Source of the DNA: Nonlabens spongiae
Lineage (GTDB): Bacteria > Bacteroidota > Bacteroidia > Flavobacteriales > Flavobacteriaceae
Direction: 5' to 3'
NCBI RefSeq assembly: GCF_002117125.1
Contig: NZ_CP019344.1
Location: forward strand, 744,001-808,000
DNA: 64,000 nucleotides
The position numbers and the translations under genes were made by a program. The notes under the pieces are model-generated. The model searched no databases. It had not been told where the DNA came from and was given only the letters and a program-made list of their open reading frames with translations. Of this stretch, positions 44,201-51,516 are shown in pieces; positions within the stretch are counted from its first letter, which is position 1; each line of letters begins with the position of its first letter.

Positions 44201-45616
44201 ATCACCAGCCGGATCAACTAAAGGATCAAAAATGCTAGTGCCACTTGCCAGACTCGGACTCCAGGAACCGCCAGTATCAGGGTTACCTCCTAAAAGCGTT
44301 AATAGATCTACTGGACCATCACTGTTGCAAACATCAGCATTCCCACCCACTCCAGCACTTGACTCATTCTGGACATTGACCACTATGGTTGCCGATGATC
44401 CCTGGTTGCAAGGAGGAACAGATGGAAAAGAATATATATAACTACCTGCTGCGTCTACAGCTGGGTCAAAAATATCTGTACCACTGTTCAATGCAGGAGT
44501 CCAAGTTCCGCCTACATCTGGATTGCCGTCTAGAATCGAAAACAAATCTATTGGAGAACTTGTCTCACATAGATTTATAGTATCGCCTATTCCTGCAGAT
44601 AATGGAGTAGTAATATTAAAAGTAAGGGTACTTGAACTTGCAGGACACGCCGCTGATGCTGTAACGCTATATGTAAAAATGTAAGGTCCTCCATTTGTAT
44701 TTAAATCACTGGTATTGATTAAATTCCCAGATATAGGAATGGGCCCTGTCCAAGTACCACCAGAAACGGGAGTGCCATCTAGTAATGTAAATAAATCTAG
44801 AGTAGGCTGCCCTACGAGACTTGAACTACAAAAATCAACAATAGTATCATCTCCTGAATCATTTGCAGGCTCAAGAACCACCTCTACTCTGAATCGGTTT
44901 GAGCTTTCACAAGGAAGATCGATAGTCGTTGCAAAATAATCTTCTCCATCCTCAAGTGGAGTTGATGGATCAAGGGGAGCTGCAGAACTAGCATTTCTGT
45001 ACCATCTATTTTCTCCAGAAGCCACAAGGTCTGCTATTGTCGGCGTGCCGGTCGCAGTGCAAAAAGTTTGAACCGGTTGGCCTGTTGGACTATTTACAAA
45101 AACGACTTCTACAACTACAGAGAGTCTAGAAGTACGGCAGTTTGAGACAGGGTTTTGCTGATCTGCATAGTATATCTGTCCATCAAAAATGGGTGTATTG
45201 AGTGGCAGAGAGGCTCCGCCGGTGTTTTGATTATACCATTGAACATCGATTCCATTCACGGCTAGATCATCCAATGTAGGCTGCATGTTATCAGTGACAC
45301 AAATCCCTTGGAAGTTTGCGCCTCTAGGCTGACCAAAAATACCTACAGTTACTCGTTGTCTATTACCACATCCACCAGATGCTGAATCCAGGAACAACAC
45401 TTGATTATCAGTAAGAAACTCATTGCTCGGTATGGGGGTATTTGAGCTGGGCGTTCTAAACCAGTTAACACCAGCGCCGTTATCTGTAGCTGGGAGGTCG
45501 CTAACCTGAGCCTGATCCAGATCACAAAATTGCGGATTGTTATTTCCAATAGATGGACATTGAGCCGAAAGCCAACCACTCACTAGAAAAAACACTACAT
45601 ATAAATATGTCCTCAT
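38246..45616 (-). CDS. Giant repetitive adhesin with gliding-motility C-terminal (T9SS type B) domain
   Basis: The 2456-residue secreted protein has a signal peptide (..VSGWLSAQ) and a non-repeat N-terminus. About 24 tandem repeats of roughly 79 residues follow, each of the form LDxCxxxxPIDLFxxLGGTPDAGGxWSPALASGSGVFDPxVDxAGxYTYTV. A C-terminal gliding-motility domain ends it (IPDGFSPNGDGINETFEI to GVYFFVLDL), the sorting signal for type IX secretion and SprF-dependent attachment. The N-terminal repeats are diverged; the C-terminal eleven are nearly identical with a two-repeat, 477-bp period. It resembles SprB in size, repeats and downstream SprF and OmpA partners, but is not obviously SprB itself. 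Each repeat has conserved cysteines and acidic residues. Confidence 0.93.
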   Translation of the reverse strand: MRTYLYVVFFLVSGWLSAQCPSIGNNNPQFCDLDQAQVSDLPATDNGAGVNWFRTPSSNTPIPSNEFLTDNQVLFLDSASGGCGNRQRVTVGIFGQPRGANFQGICVTDNMQPTLDDLAVNGIDVQWYNQNTGGASLPLNTPIFDGQIYYADQQNPVSNCRTSRLSVVVEVVFVNSPTGQPVQTFCTATGTPTIADLVASGENRWYRNASSAAPLDPSTPLEDGEDYFATTIDLPCESSNRFRVEVVLEPANDSGDDTIVDFCSSSLVGQPTLDLFTLLDGTPVSGGTWTGPIPISGNLINTSDLNTNGGPYIFTYSVTASAACPASSSTLTFNITTPLSAGIGDTINLCETSSPIDLFSILDGNPDVGGTWTPALNSGTDIFDPAVDAAGSYIYSFPSVPPCNQGSSATIVVNVQNESSAGVGGNADVCNSDGPVDLLTLLGGNPDTGGSWSPSLASGTSIFDPLVDPAGDYTYTVNAMPPCTQTDQSVLTITIDTIPDAGEDGDVQLCETDAPVDLFTFLGGTPDAGGVWTPALASGTGVLDPSVDVTGVYTYTVSSNGSCMTTDQSVVLVIVQDFPDTGNDNSIDICENGISVDLFPLLGPDAEVGGVWNPALSSGTGFYDPTIDPAGTYTYSITATGFCSDIVSSTVTVNLLDSPNAGLDSTIDFCSTDAPRDLFAEIAGNPDPGGVWVPALASGSGVFDPQVDTAGSYEYQVSENTFCGNSDTSLVTVTVQLPANAGVGGSADICESDGLIDLFTLLGGNPDAGGYWLPALASGSGIFDPSVDTAGTYTYNVNPVIPCTSVSTSTLIVTISAAPNAGTNASIDLCESSAIVDLFSVLGGTPESGGVWSPALSSGSGVFDPSIDQAGIYEYTVSNSGCSSSSSSFVTVNLQTEPDAGIDATITICPFDGPTNLFSVLGGTPDAGGFWTPALSNNDNIFRPGVDPSGTYTYTVNGITPCNASATATVIVDAQPLPDPGTNGSLNVCSDDGTVDLFSALGGFPESGGTWFPALSSGTGIFDPSIDSAGSYSYTVVSSAPCNIAASSIIDVTIVPSSNSGVSSSISICTNATALDLFTVLGGSPDAGGVWSPTLDSGTGIFDPTVDPEGVYTYTVTGTSQCPNPSSSTVTVSFENSPNAGNDSSISFCESDARLDLFNLLGNDADAGGTWSPALNSGTGLFNPAIDPSGVYTYTVNSGAPCNESDAAQVTVFVQNLPNAGQNRNLTLCVTDTPVDLFVILGGTPDAGGIWSPALASGSGVFDPAVDTAGAYTYTVAATAPCTASDSAVVTVTVEDAPDAGTDASLELCSNDNPIDLFTVLGGIPDAGGIWSPALASGSGVFDPAVDAAGIYTYTITSAACATSSSSQVTVGLTQQANAGQDVTLDICGNDAPIDLLTLLGGTPDAGGTWSPALASGSGVFDPAVDTAGAYTYTVAATAPCTTDDSAVVTVTVEDAPDAGADASLDLCSNDNPIDLFTVLAGTPDVGGTWSPALASGSGVFDPSVDAAGTYTYTVTSAACATSSTSEVTVNITSEANAGQDATLDICSNDAVIDLFTLLGGTPDAGGTWNPALASGSGVFDPAVDTAGAYTYTIAATAPCTTDDSAVVTVTVEDAPDAGADASLDLCSNDNPIDLFTVLGGTPDAGGTWSPALASGSGVFDPSVDAAGTYTYTVTSAACATSSTSEVTVNITSEANAGQDATLDICSNDAVIDLFTLLGGTPDAGGTWNPALASGSGVFDPAVDTAGIYTYTVAATAPCTSDDSAVVTVTVEDAPDAGADASLDLCSNNSPIDLFTVLAGTPNAGGTWSPALASGSGVFDPSVDAAGTYTYTVTSAACAISSTSEVTVNITPEADAGQDAALDICSNDAAIDLFTLLGGTPDAGGTWSPALASGSGVFDPAVDTTGAYTYTVAATAPCTSDDSAVVIVTLEDAPDAGADASLDICSNNSPIDLFTVLAGTPNAGGTWSPALASGSGVFDPSVDAAGTYTYTVTSAACAISSTSEVTVNITPEADAGQDAALDICSNDAAIDLFTLLGGTPDAGGTWSPALASGSGVFDPAVDTTGAYTYTVAATAPCTSDDSAVVTVTVEDAPDAGADASLDLCSNDNPIDLFTVLGGTPDAGGIWSPALASGSGVFDPAVDAAGVYTYTLNGNNCGSASSSSITIILDSAIELNNVVITPEPEVCLGNGNIVLIEGLGNLPDGFYDFEFQLSGINSVNLTFNLEVIAGTTQVDILPSSLTNAGLTNIELISTTGNTLPCGTILTNNPTEGFEVISTDPVTLEPNGNVFCEEDNPTIQELTNNLNTTLSVNWFDSAIGGNLFDPQDALTNGGIYYAEAISSSNCVTNERVEVRVLVEPCDELGIIIPDGFSPNGDGINETFEIKNLRELYPFFVLRIYNRNGDILFTGRAQDPDWDGSNARDVTIGSGTVPAGVYFFVLDLNANKDDIQGRFYLSD
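39100..41900. repeat. Recently expanded tandem repeat block within the adhesin (477-bp dimer period)
   Basis: Repeats alternate between two versions (LDICSNDAxIDLFTLLGG and LDLCSNDNPIDLFTVLxG), so the unit of duplication is a pair. Blocks 39403-39636 and 39880-40113 translate identically in an off-frame too, 477 bp apart. The text CACTGGTCGATGAAG recurs at 40561 and 41038, again 477 bp apart. The similarity at silent sites implies recent unequal crossing-over or slippage. Confidence 0.85.
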
Positions 45617-45624
45617 TATCCTAA

Positions 45625-47430
45625 CTAATAGCTTTTAACTTTAAATGAACCAGATTGATAGTGTCGATCCCCTACTTTTCTATAAGAAACTACCTCCATT
45701 TTATCACCTTTCAAATAAGGTATGACATCAACCCCTGAGTCATTATCCATAACTTTAAGTTTTCTTACAACATCATAAGTCGTCTCAAAGCCTATATGGT
45801 ATGCGCTTGCACCAACCTGAAGATTGTTGTCTGATTCTGGATAAATCATTTTCAAAATTCTAAAACGCTTACTGGAAACATTTTCCTCTTGTGGAAGATA
45901 TTTTTTATCAAGAATTGAGGTTTTGATGTCGTATCGCGAGCTCAACTTCAACAATGAATTGGTAACATTTATCATTACACCATTTGCATCTGTATTAAAA
46001 ACGATATAATTGGTTTTTCCGTTTTTTAGAAGACCTTCAATCTCCTTTTCGGTGATACGTTTAGTAGGTGTTTCAGTAAGGATAGAAATTTGTGGGTATC
46101 TCGCTTTCGCGAAAGCGGAATAATCAGCTCTTGCCAGATCATTAATTAAGATTACATTGTCTGAATGATCAACTACGTAATCCAGCATAAAGGTTTTCAC
46201 GCCTTCATTAGTAGAATTATTTTCAAATAAAATCAAGTTATCATTGCGCACATCAGAACGACCAGTTAAGATGAGAGCTTCATCTGGCACGATATTTTTG
46301 ATTTTTTGATTTAAGGAAGGGACTACATAGATTCTATTTTTATCCTGTAATGTCAATGTAGAATCTACTAAAAAAGTTAATTCAGGCACATTCTCGTAGC
46401 CCTGTGCTTTTAAAGAATCTAAAGCTCTAATCGAGCCTTTAGCAAATTGAGCATCAAAATCTTGTTTGTCATCAATCACATTCAACTCTGCTCTAGAAAA
46501 CGGAATCAAAATTTCTAAATTACTGGCTATATATGAATTATCCTCATTTGCCTCAACCTGAGCTTCAGTATTATTTTGCGTTTGGTCACTTGATTGAGAT
46601 TCTGTTTTATCATTTTGGGCGGTTGGATTTTTACTATTCTCATTCTCAACGACACCTTGATTCTGAGTGGCAGTAATATACTCTTTAGGTATCTTGATAC
46701 GATCGCCAGCTAAGAGAGTCGGTATCATACTTGGATTAAGCGATTCCAACTGCTCAATAGTCGCATTAAATTTCTTGCTCAAACCATATTTTGTATCCCC
46801 AGCCTGAACGAGATAAAAATCGTCATCAGTCTGAGAAGGACTGGGGGACGCCGCGTCTGGTATAACCAGTGTCTGACCCGCCAGCAAAACGTTGCCTAGC
46901 CTATCAATATTTGCATTGATTAATTGATCCAATGTGATTCCATACATCCTAGCTATACCATAAAGCGTCTCTCCCTTTTGTACGTAGTGGGTTTTTAATC
47001 CTTCAGTATTTGTAATATTTGTGGTAGTGACTTTGGGAACCCTGATTTGTGTATCTGCGAGCAAGGTGGGCACCATATTTGGGTTGATGGATTCCAATTC
47101 GGCAATGGAAACATTGAATTTTTTAGAAAGGCCAAACTTAGTATCTCCCTTCTCAACATAATAATAATCAAAATCTCCCAGACTGGCTGTAGGGTTAGCC
47201 GAAGGTATGGAGGGATTAGGAATTATCAATTCCTGACCTATCTGTATCAAATCAGAAGCGTTAGGATTGAGCTGCAGGATTTTTTTGGGACTGACTTTGT
47301 ATTTTCTGGCGATAGCATAAACTGTCTCACCTTTTTCCACATAGTGAACCCTGTCATTTTGAGCGCTCACCCAGCCTACTTGAAGCAATATATAAAAGCT
47401 TAAAGCTCTATGTAATAATCTTTTCCCCAT
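45625..47430 (-). CDS. LysM-repeat protein with periplasmic-binding-like C-terminal domain
   Basis: I start at 47430 (MGKRLLHRALSFYILLQVGWVSAQ, a signal peptide); the ORF can start at 47502. Four LysM modules follow (HYVEKGETVYAIARKYKVSPKKILQLNP, YYVEKGDTKFGLSKKF, HYVQKGETLYGIARMY, YLVQAGDTKYGLSKKF). They bind peptidoglycan. After a low-complexity Asn/Gln/Ser linker a type-1 periplasmic-binding-like domain begins (EILIPFSRAE..), probably not binding solute in transport. It lies 9 bp upstream of the adhesin and in the same direction. Palindrome copy 10 encodes SAFAKAR. Confidence 0.9.
   Translation of the reverse strand: MGKRLLHRALSFYILLQVGWVSAQNDRVHYVEKGETVYAIARKYKVSPKKILQLNPNASDLIQIGQELIIPNPSIPSANPTASLGDFDYYYVEKGDTKFGLSKKFNVSIAELESINPNMVPTLLADTQIRVPKVTTTNITNTEGLKTHYVQKGETLYGIARMYGITLDQLINANIDRLGNVLLAGQTLVIPDAASPSPSQTDDDFYLVQAGDTKYGLSKKFNATIEQLESLNPSMIPTLLAGDRIKIPKEYITATQNQGVVENENSKNPTAQNDKTESQSSDQTQNNTEAQVEANEDNSYIASNLEILIPFSRAELNVIDDKQDFDAQFAKGSIRALDSLKAQGYENVPELTFLVDSTLTLQDKNRIYVVPSLNQKIKNIVPDEALILTGRSDVRNDNLILFENNSTNEGVKTFMLDYVVDHSDNVILINDLARADYSAFAKARYPQISILTETPTKRITEKEIEGLLKNGKTNYIVFNTDANGVMINVTNSLLKLSSRYDIKTSILDKKYLPQEENVSSKRFRILKMIYPESDNNLQVGASAYHIGFETTYDVVRKLKVMDNDSGVDVIPYLKGDKMEVVSYRKVGDRHYQSGSFKVKSY
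46102..46117. repeat. CGCTTTCGCGAAAGCG palindrome, copy 10
   Basis: Perfect copy in the LysM protein gene, read as AFAKA. Confidence 0.95.
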
Positions 47431-47617
47431 ATTTATGCAGCTCGCACTACCACTTACAAAAATCAACCAAAAAAGTGTTAATTCTAAGGTTATTAGATAC
47501 AAACAGACTTAGTGCTATTAACAACAAGGAAAGAACTTGCTACAGATAACTGTCTGTGAATAAAATATTTGGGGGAATAGCCTAAAATTGCTGTTAGCAA
47601 CTTCTGGCAAATTTACT

Positions 47618-48421
47618 TTATTTTCTAGACTTTCTTCGCGCCTTTCTCGCCTTCTTTTCTTTATACTTTCTTATCCGTTCTGCGCGTGCAGCCATATTTA
47701 TGGAGTCGTAATCTTCAGGTAGGTTTTCTTCATATCTGTTCCATAATTCTCGGCCTTTATAATAATCAAAGGAGATAGCAGCTTCCTGTTCTGGCAGTTT
47801 GTCGTTGATGAATTCATTGAGTAGGATATCCTCAATGTAAAAATCCTCCACCACTTTTTCAGGATTGTATTCTTGCTTGAGCGACATGTCAAATAAAGAG
47901 GCGGTCTGATTGAACCAAAAAGCACTCCAGCCGCTTCTTAAGCGTTTCAATAGATCAAAAGCAGTCTGACCGGTCTGTCTGTGAATCAGCTTAATGAGAA
48001 TCTGTCCCTCGGTTTTAGAAAATTTCTTGAGCTCTTTTTTGAACTCGTCTTCTATGTAATCTTCTACCATACGGGAGTAGCGCTTGCGGTCGTTTTTGGT
48101 TTTGATTTTTGCCAGGCGTTGTTCCAAAACCACGAGTCGCTCTGCCGCGAGCTTTGCGTAAGGCCAGACTTTACGAACCTTACGCTTAAGAATCAAGTAT
48201 TTGATGCGTTCATATTTGCTATCAAAATTGAGTTTTTGCAAGAGCAACACATCCTCAAGTTCTATGGCATCGAGAGAATCGCCATCAACGTAGAAAAATT
48301 CGCGTTTGCCTACAATAGTTGAATCCTTTTCGACCGGCAAATTTTCTTCGGGCTGTTGAGCAGCAGAATAGCCGACTATCAACATGGAGAAAACAATAAA
48401 ATAAAAAGCTTTCAATTTCAT
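47618..48421 (-). CDS. DUF4294-type secreted protein
   Basis: The start at 48421 gives a signal peptide (MKLKAFYFIVFSMLIVGYSAAQ); the ORF extends ten codons further upstream. The body is helical and charged (RKVRKVWPYAKLAAERLVVLEQRLAKIKTK, EGQILIKLIHRQTGQTAFDLLKRLRSGWSAFWFN). It ends in a strongly basic tail (EKKARKARRKSRK). I recognise it as the DUF4294 family of Bacteroidota. Function is unknown. Its upstream neighbour is the type III PKS operon in the same direction. Confidence 0.85.
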   Translation of the reverse strand: MKLKAFYFIVFSMLIVGYSAAQQPEENLPVEKDSTIVGKREFFYVDGDSLDAIELEDVLLLQKLNFDSKYERIKYLILKRKVRKVWPYAKLAAERLVVLEQRLAKIKTKNDRKRYSRMVEDYIEDEFKKELKKFSKTEGQILIKLIHRQTGQTAFDLLKRLRSGWSAFWFNQTASLFDMSLKQEYNPEKVVEDFYIEDILLNEFINDKLPEQEAAISFDYYKGRELWNRYEENLPEDYDSINMAARAERIRKYKEKKARKARRKSRK

Positions 48422-48500
48422 CTGAGTAATGCTAAACCAAAAGCGTTCCAAAAGCTACTACGATCATGAAAATTTCCAGGCAAATCAACTTATCAATAAA

Positions 48501-48935
48501 CTAACTACCGCTCATTCCGCTCATCCAGCCCTCGGCAACTTTATTCTCGTTCTCATCCAGCATTTGTACGAGGACTTTAAGTTTACCAAACCTATGATAT
48601 TTCTTCACGGCGCTCACGATTACCGTTGTTTCTGGTTGCACTTGCTTTAAAAAAACCACATGATTTTCCGTCATCGCAAAGGACTTGATGGCTTCATCCT
48701 TATTCAAATAACTGCCCAGACAGGCAAGACCTATCTGCGCCATACATTCTGTCAAAATGACGCCCGGCACGACGGGATTATTGATGAAGTGATGCTGGAA
48801 GAAGGGTTCGCTTTCGCGAAAGCGATAAATCCCCACTACCCTATCGTCACTAATTTCTAGCAACTTGTCTACAAATTTAAATCCAGCGCCATAGGGCAAG
48901 TTTTGTACTATTTTATCTAAAGGGTCTAACAACAT
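48501..48935 (-). CDS. FabZ/FabA-like 3-hydroxyacyl-ACP dehydratase
   Basis: The 144-residue hotdog protein has the dehydratase signature FFQHHFINNPVVPGVILTECMAQIG, with catalytic H49 and E63. It overlaps the SDR gene by one base at 48935. It probably dehydrates a hydroxyacyl intermediate during synthesis of an unusual acyl chain for the type III PKS. It may be a variant of housekeeping FabZ, but the cluster context argues for a specialised role. The iterated palindrome encodes RFRES (38-42). Confidence 0.88.
   Translation of the reverse strand: MLLDPLDKIVQNLPYGAGFKFVDKLLEISDDRVVGIYRFRESEPFFQHHFINNPVVPGVILTECMAQIGLACLGSYLNKDEAIKSFAMTENHVVFLKQVQPETTVIVSAVKKYHRFGKLKVLVQMLDENENKVAEGWMSGMSGS
48809..48824. 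repeat. CGCTTTCGCGAAAGCG palindrome, copy 11
   Basis: Perfect copy within the dehydratase gene, read as RFRES. Confidence 0.95.
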
Positions 48936-49717
48936 TACCTGAGGCTTTCTCCACCATCTACCTTGATGACGGTTCCATTAATCCATTGCGCTTCTCTTTT
49001 ACAGAGCAAGTAAACCACATCTGCCACACGCTCTGGCGTGGTGAGTTTCTGATACGGGTTTCTATTTGTCGCGTGATTTTTGATTCCTTCGTAATCTGGG
49101 ATCATTTTAAGACTGACGGTATCTGTGACACCAGCTTGAATACAATTTGCGCGCAAGCCTAAGGGAGCCAATTCTACCGCCATAGATTTGGTCAACATTT
49201 CAAGGGCTGCTTTTGCTACACTCACAGCAGCATAACCAGCACTGGGCCGCTGGCTGCCTTCACTGGTAAAGCTCAAAATTCGAGCAGATTTTTCAAAAAG
49301 ATCGTTTTCAATCAGCGCCTGAGTCCAGAAATGAAGACTTAAAGCCATGCTGTTCAAAGTCTGTGTAAAATCTGAATTTTTGAGCCTATTATCCCCCAAA
49401 AGCGGCTTTAGGTTTCCTTTTGATATGCTATGTAACAATAAGTTGATAGATTTCCCATTCAATTTCTCCTTGACTAGAGTTTTCAGATCTTCCAATAGAT
49501 CTTCTCTCGTGGCGTCCTTATTAAAGGCATACAACTCGACACCTTGAGCTCTGATCTTATCAAATTTTGATTCAATCTTTTGTTCATCGCGACGAGGTGC
49601 ACGGTAAAAGATGATCAGGTTCATGCCATGTTGCGCCAATTTCAATGCACTGGCATAACCCAGGCCAGAACTACCGCCTAGAATCAATCCCCACTGTCCT
49701 TCGAAATCTCTTACCAT
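48935..49717 (-). CDS. SDR enoyl-ACP reductase (FabL-like)
   Basis: The 260-residue Rossmann protein has nucleotide-binding GGSSGLG (14-20) and catalytic Y162-x6-K169 (YAAVSVAK). The six-residue spacing marks enoyl-ACP reductases of the FabI/FabL type, whereas ketoreductases have YxxxK. The C-terminal VINGTVIKVDGG is typical of classical SDRs. It overlaps both operon neighbours (49711-49717 with the PKS, one base with the dehydratase). Predicted role: reduction of the enoyl intermediate of the alkyl starter chain. Confidence 0.88.
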   Translation of the reverse strand: MVRDFEGQWGLILGGSSGLGYASALKLAQHGMNLIIFYRAPRRDEQKIESKFDKIRAQGVELYAFNKDATREDLLEDLKTLVKEKLNGKSINLLLHSISKGNLKPLLGDNRLKNSDFTQTLNSMALSLHFWTQALIENDLFEKSARILSFTSEGSQRPSAGYAAVSVAKAALEMLTKSMAVELAPLGLRANCIQAGVTDTVSLKMIPDYEGIKNHATNRNPYQKLTTPERVADVVYLLCKREAQWINGTVIKVDGGESLR

Positions 49718-50763
49718 TCTAGAAGAATTCTTTGAGCGGTAAAACCAGGCCCAAAACTCAACATTAATCCTTTGCTCCCTTTCTCACAGCCTTTTTCCAT
49801 AAATGCTTTCAGCACAAACAGTACGGTCGCGCTACTCATGTTTCCGTATTTACGCAGGACTTCTTTGGTTTCATTCACATTTTTTCCTAAGTCAGCAAAT
49901 AAATCTTCAACTGTTTGAACGATCTTTTTACCACCCGGATGAAAAACAAGGTGATCTATATTCTTTATTTCTAAACTGTACTTTTCTAAGAACGGATGGA
50001 TGATGTTGGGTAAATGACCTGATATGGTTTCCGGAACCTGTTTATCAAGTACCATCTGCAAACCAGAGTTGACCAAATCAAACCCCATCATGCGTGTGGC
50101 ATCAGGAAAATGATACATCTCGTGTCCTAGAATTTTGACACCTCCATCTTCAGGATGGGAAGACAAGGTCACGCAAGCGCAGCCATCACCAAAAATCGCC
50201 GCGCTCACCATATTGGTCATGCTGTAATCCTCAAGTTGAAAAGTCGCCGTAGGCGCTTCTACCGCGATGACGGCCGCTCGTTTATTTGGATTGGCTCGCA
50301 AGAACTGCTCGGCGTAAATCAGACCTGAAATTCCGGCAACGCAGCCCATTTCTGTCACCGGTAAACGCACAATATCTTGACGCAAACCCAATTCGTTAAT
50401 CAAATAGGCATCAATCGATGGTATCATTATTCCCGTGCAACTCACCGTGATAATGTAGTCCAGCTGATCAGCCGACCAGTTATTTTTCTCCAAGGCATCC
50501 GTTAGTGCCTTGCTAGCTAACGGCACGACTTCTCTTTTATAAATGTCATTACGCTCTTGAAACGAGGAGTGCGTAAAAACCTCCACGGGATCCATGATGG
50601 AATACCTGCGGTCCACACCCGCACCTTCAAAAATCTTGATGGTCTTGCGTTTTAAACGCTCGTCTTGACCATCCAGCCATTGTTCCACAAAGGGAATGAT
50701 CTCTGGAGTTTCTTTATAAAATCTAGGTAAGGCTGTGGTGACCTGCGTGATTTTGACGCTCAT
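49711..50763 (-). CDS. Type III polyketide synthase
   Basis: The 350-residue chalcone/stilbene synthase-fold protein has the triad C141 (TEMGCVAGISGL), H275 (VFHPGGKK) and N308 (RKYGNMSSATV). Homologues condense malonyl-CoA onto acyl starters to give pyrones, resorcinols or related products. It lies between a methyltransferase (41-bp overlap at 50723-50763) and an enoyl reductase. This strongly suggests an alkyl-pyrone, alkylresorcinol or quinone-type lipid. No FAD oxidoreductase, common in related clusters, is seen. The product is not determinable from sequence. Confidence 0.93.
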   Translation of the reverse strand: MSVKITQVTTALPRFYKETPEIIPFVEQWLDGQDERLKRKTIKIFEGAGVDRRYSIMDPVEVFTHSSFQERNDIYKREVVPLASKALTDALEKNNWSADQLDYIITVSCTGIMIPSIDAYLINELGLRQDIVRLPVTEMGCVAGISGLIYAEQFLRANPNKRAAVIAVEAPTATFQLEDYSMTNMVSAAIFGDGCACVTLSSHPEDGGVKILGHEMYHFPDATRMMGFDLVNSGLQMVLDKQVPETISGHLPNIIHPFLEKYSLEIKNIDHLVFHPGGKKIVQTVEDLFADLGKNVNETKEVLRKYGNMSSATVLFVLKAFMEKGCEKGSKGLMLSFGPGFTAQRILLEW

Positions 50764-51466
50764 AAGTAGGAATAATCCATAGATAACGGAACGACCACTT
50801 CCATTTTAAAAGGTCATTTTTGATCCCAGCGGCAAGGGCATATTTTTTAAAACACGCCTGTTTGAACCCAGACGCAATACTGATCAGACCATCTTGCCGA
50901 GAGATCTTATTGCGTATAAAAATAGGACTAAAAAGCCTAAAGAATGTATAAGCGACCCTATGACGGTGCAGATCATTAATTATGATGTACTTAGTCGCAA
51001 TTTCCTTGAATTTTTTCAGTAGATACACAATTTCTCCATCGCTAAAATGATGCAACGTGAGTGAGCTGATTAAGATGTCGCATTTGAGGTATTGATCTTT
51101 GAGAATATCGCTTTCGCGAAAGCGAACTCTATTCAAACCCTCTGACAATTCACGAGCTTTTTGAATACTATTGGCAGAGAAGTCTACTCCTAAAAATGTA
51201 ATGCGTTCATCTTTGATATGATTGTTCAAATAGCGCAACATTTCTCCATCCCCACAACCAGCATCGCAGATTACCAATTTCTCATCTGGAAACTGAGCTG
51301 CCACTTTGCGTACCTCTTTTAAGGTGAACTTAAATCCACCTAAAACTTTGTTGATTTTGTTGATATCATTTACCGCAAGCTGCAAGATTTTGGGATCCAG
51401 ATCTGGATCGTCCATTTGCTCTGGGTCTGTGTTGCGGTGTTTTGAAGAATATTTTGAGAACAACAA
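50723..51466 (-). CDS. SAM-dependent methyltransferase
   Basis: The 247-residue class I methyltransferase has motif I VICDAGCGDGEML (D68, G70, C71, G72). Motif II ends LGVDFSANS, and motif IV is DILISSLTLHHFSDGE. The long overlap with the PKS gene indicates strict co-expression. It likely O- or C-methylates the polyketide product. The palindrome encodes RFRES (VRFRESDILK). Confidence 0.9.
   Translation of the reverse strand: MLFSKYSSKHRNTDPEQMDDPDLDPKILQLAVNDINKINKVLGGFKFTLKEVRKVAAQFPDEKLVICDAGCGDGEMLRYLNNHIKDERITFLGVDFSANSIQKARELSEGLNRVRFRESDILKDQYLKCDILISSLTLHHFSDGEIVYLLKKFKEIATKYIIINDLHRHRVAYTFFRLFSPIFIRNKISRQDGLISIASGFKQACFKKYALAAGIKNDLLKWKWSFRYLWIIPTYERQNHAGHHSLT
51109..51124. repeat. 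CGCTTTCGCGAAAGCG palindrome, copy 12
   Basis: Perfect copy in the methyltransferase gene, read as RFRES. Confidence 0.95.
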
Positions 51467-51516
51467 TTTTTGTTTAGATGACTAAAGTATCCTTGAATAG
51501 CTCGCCCTTAAAAGAA

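Noticed and set aside
38246..45616. Dense direct repeats that might look like a CRISPR array or satellite
   Set aside because: The repeats are about 237 bp, in one open frame, and encode a beta-rich adhesin domain; no spacers or cas genes exist.
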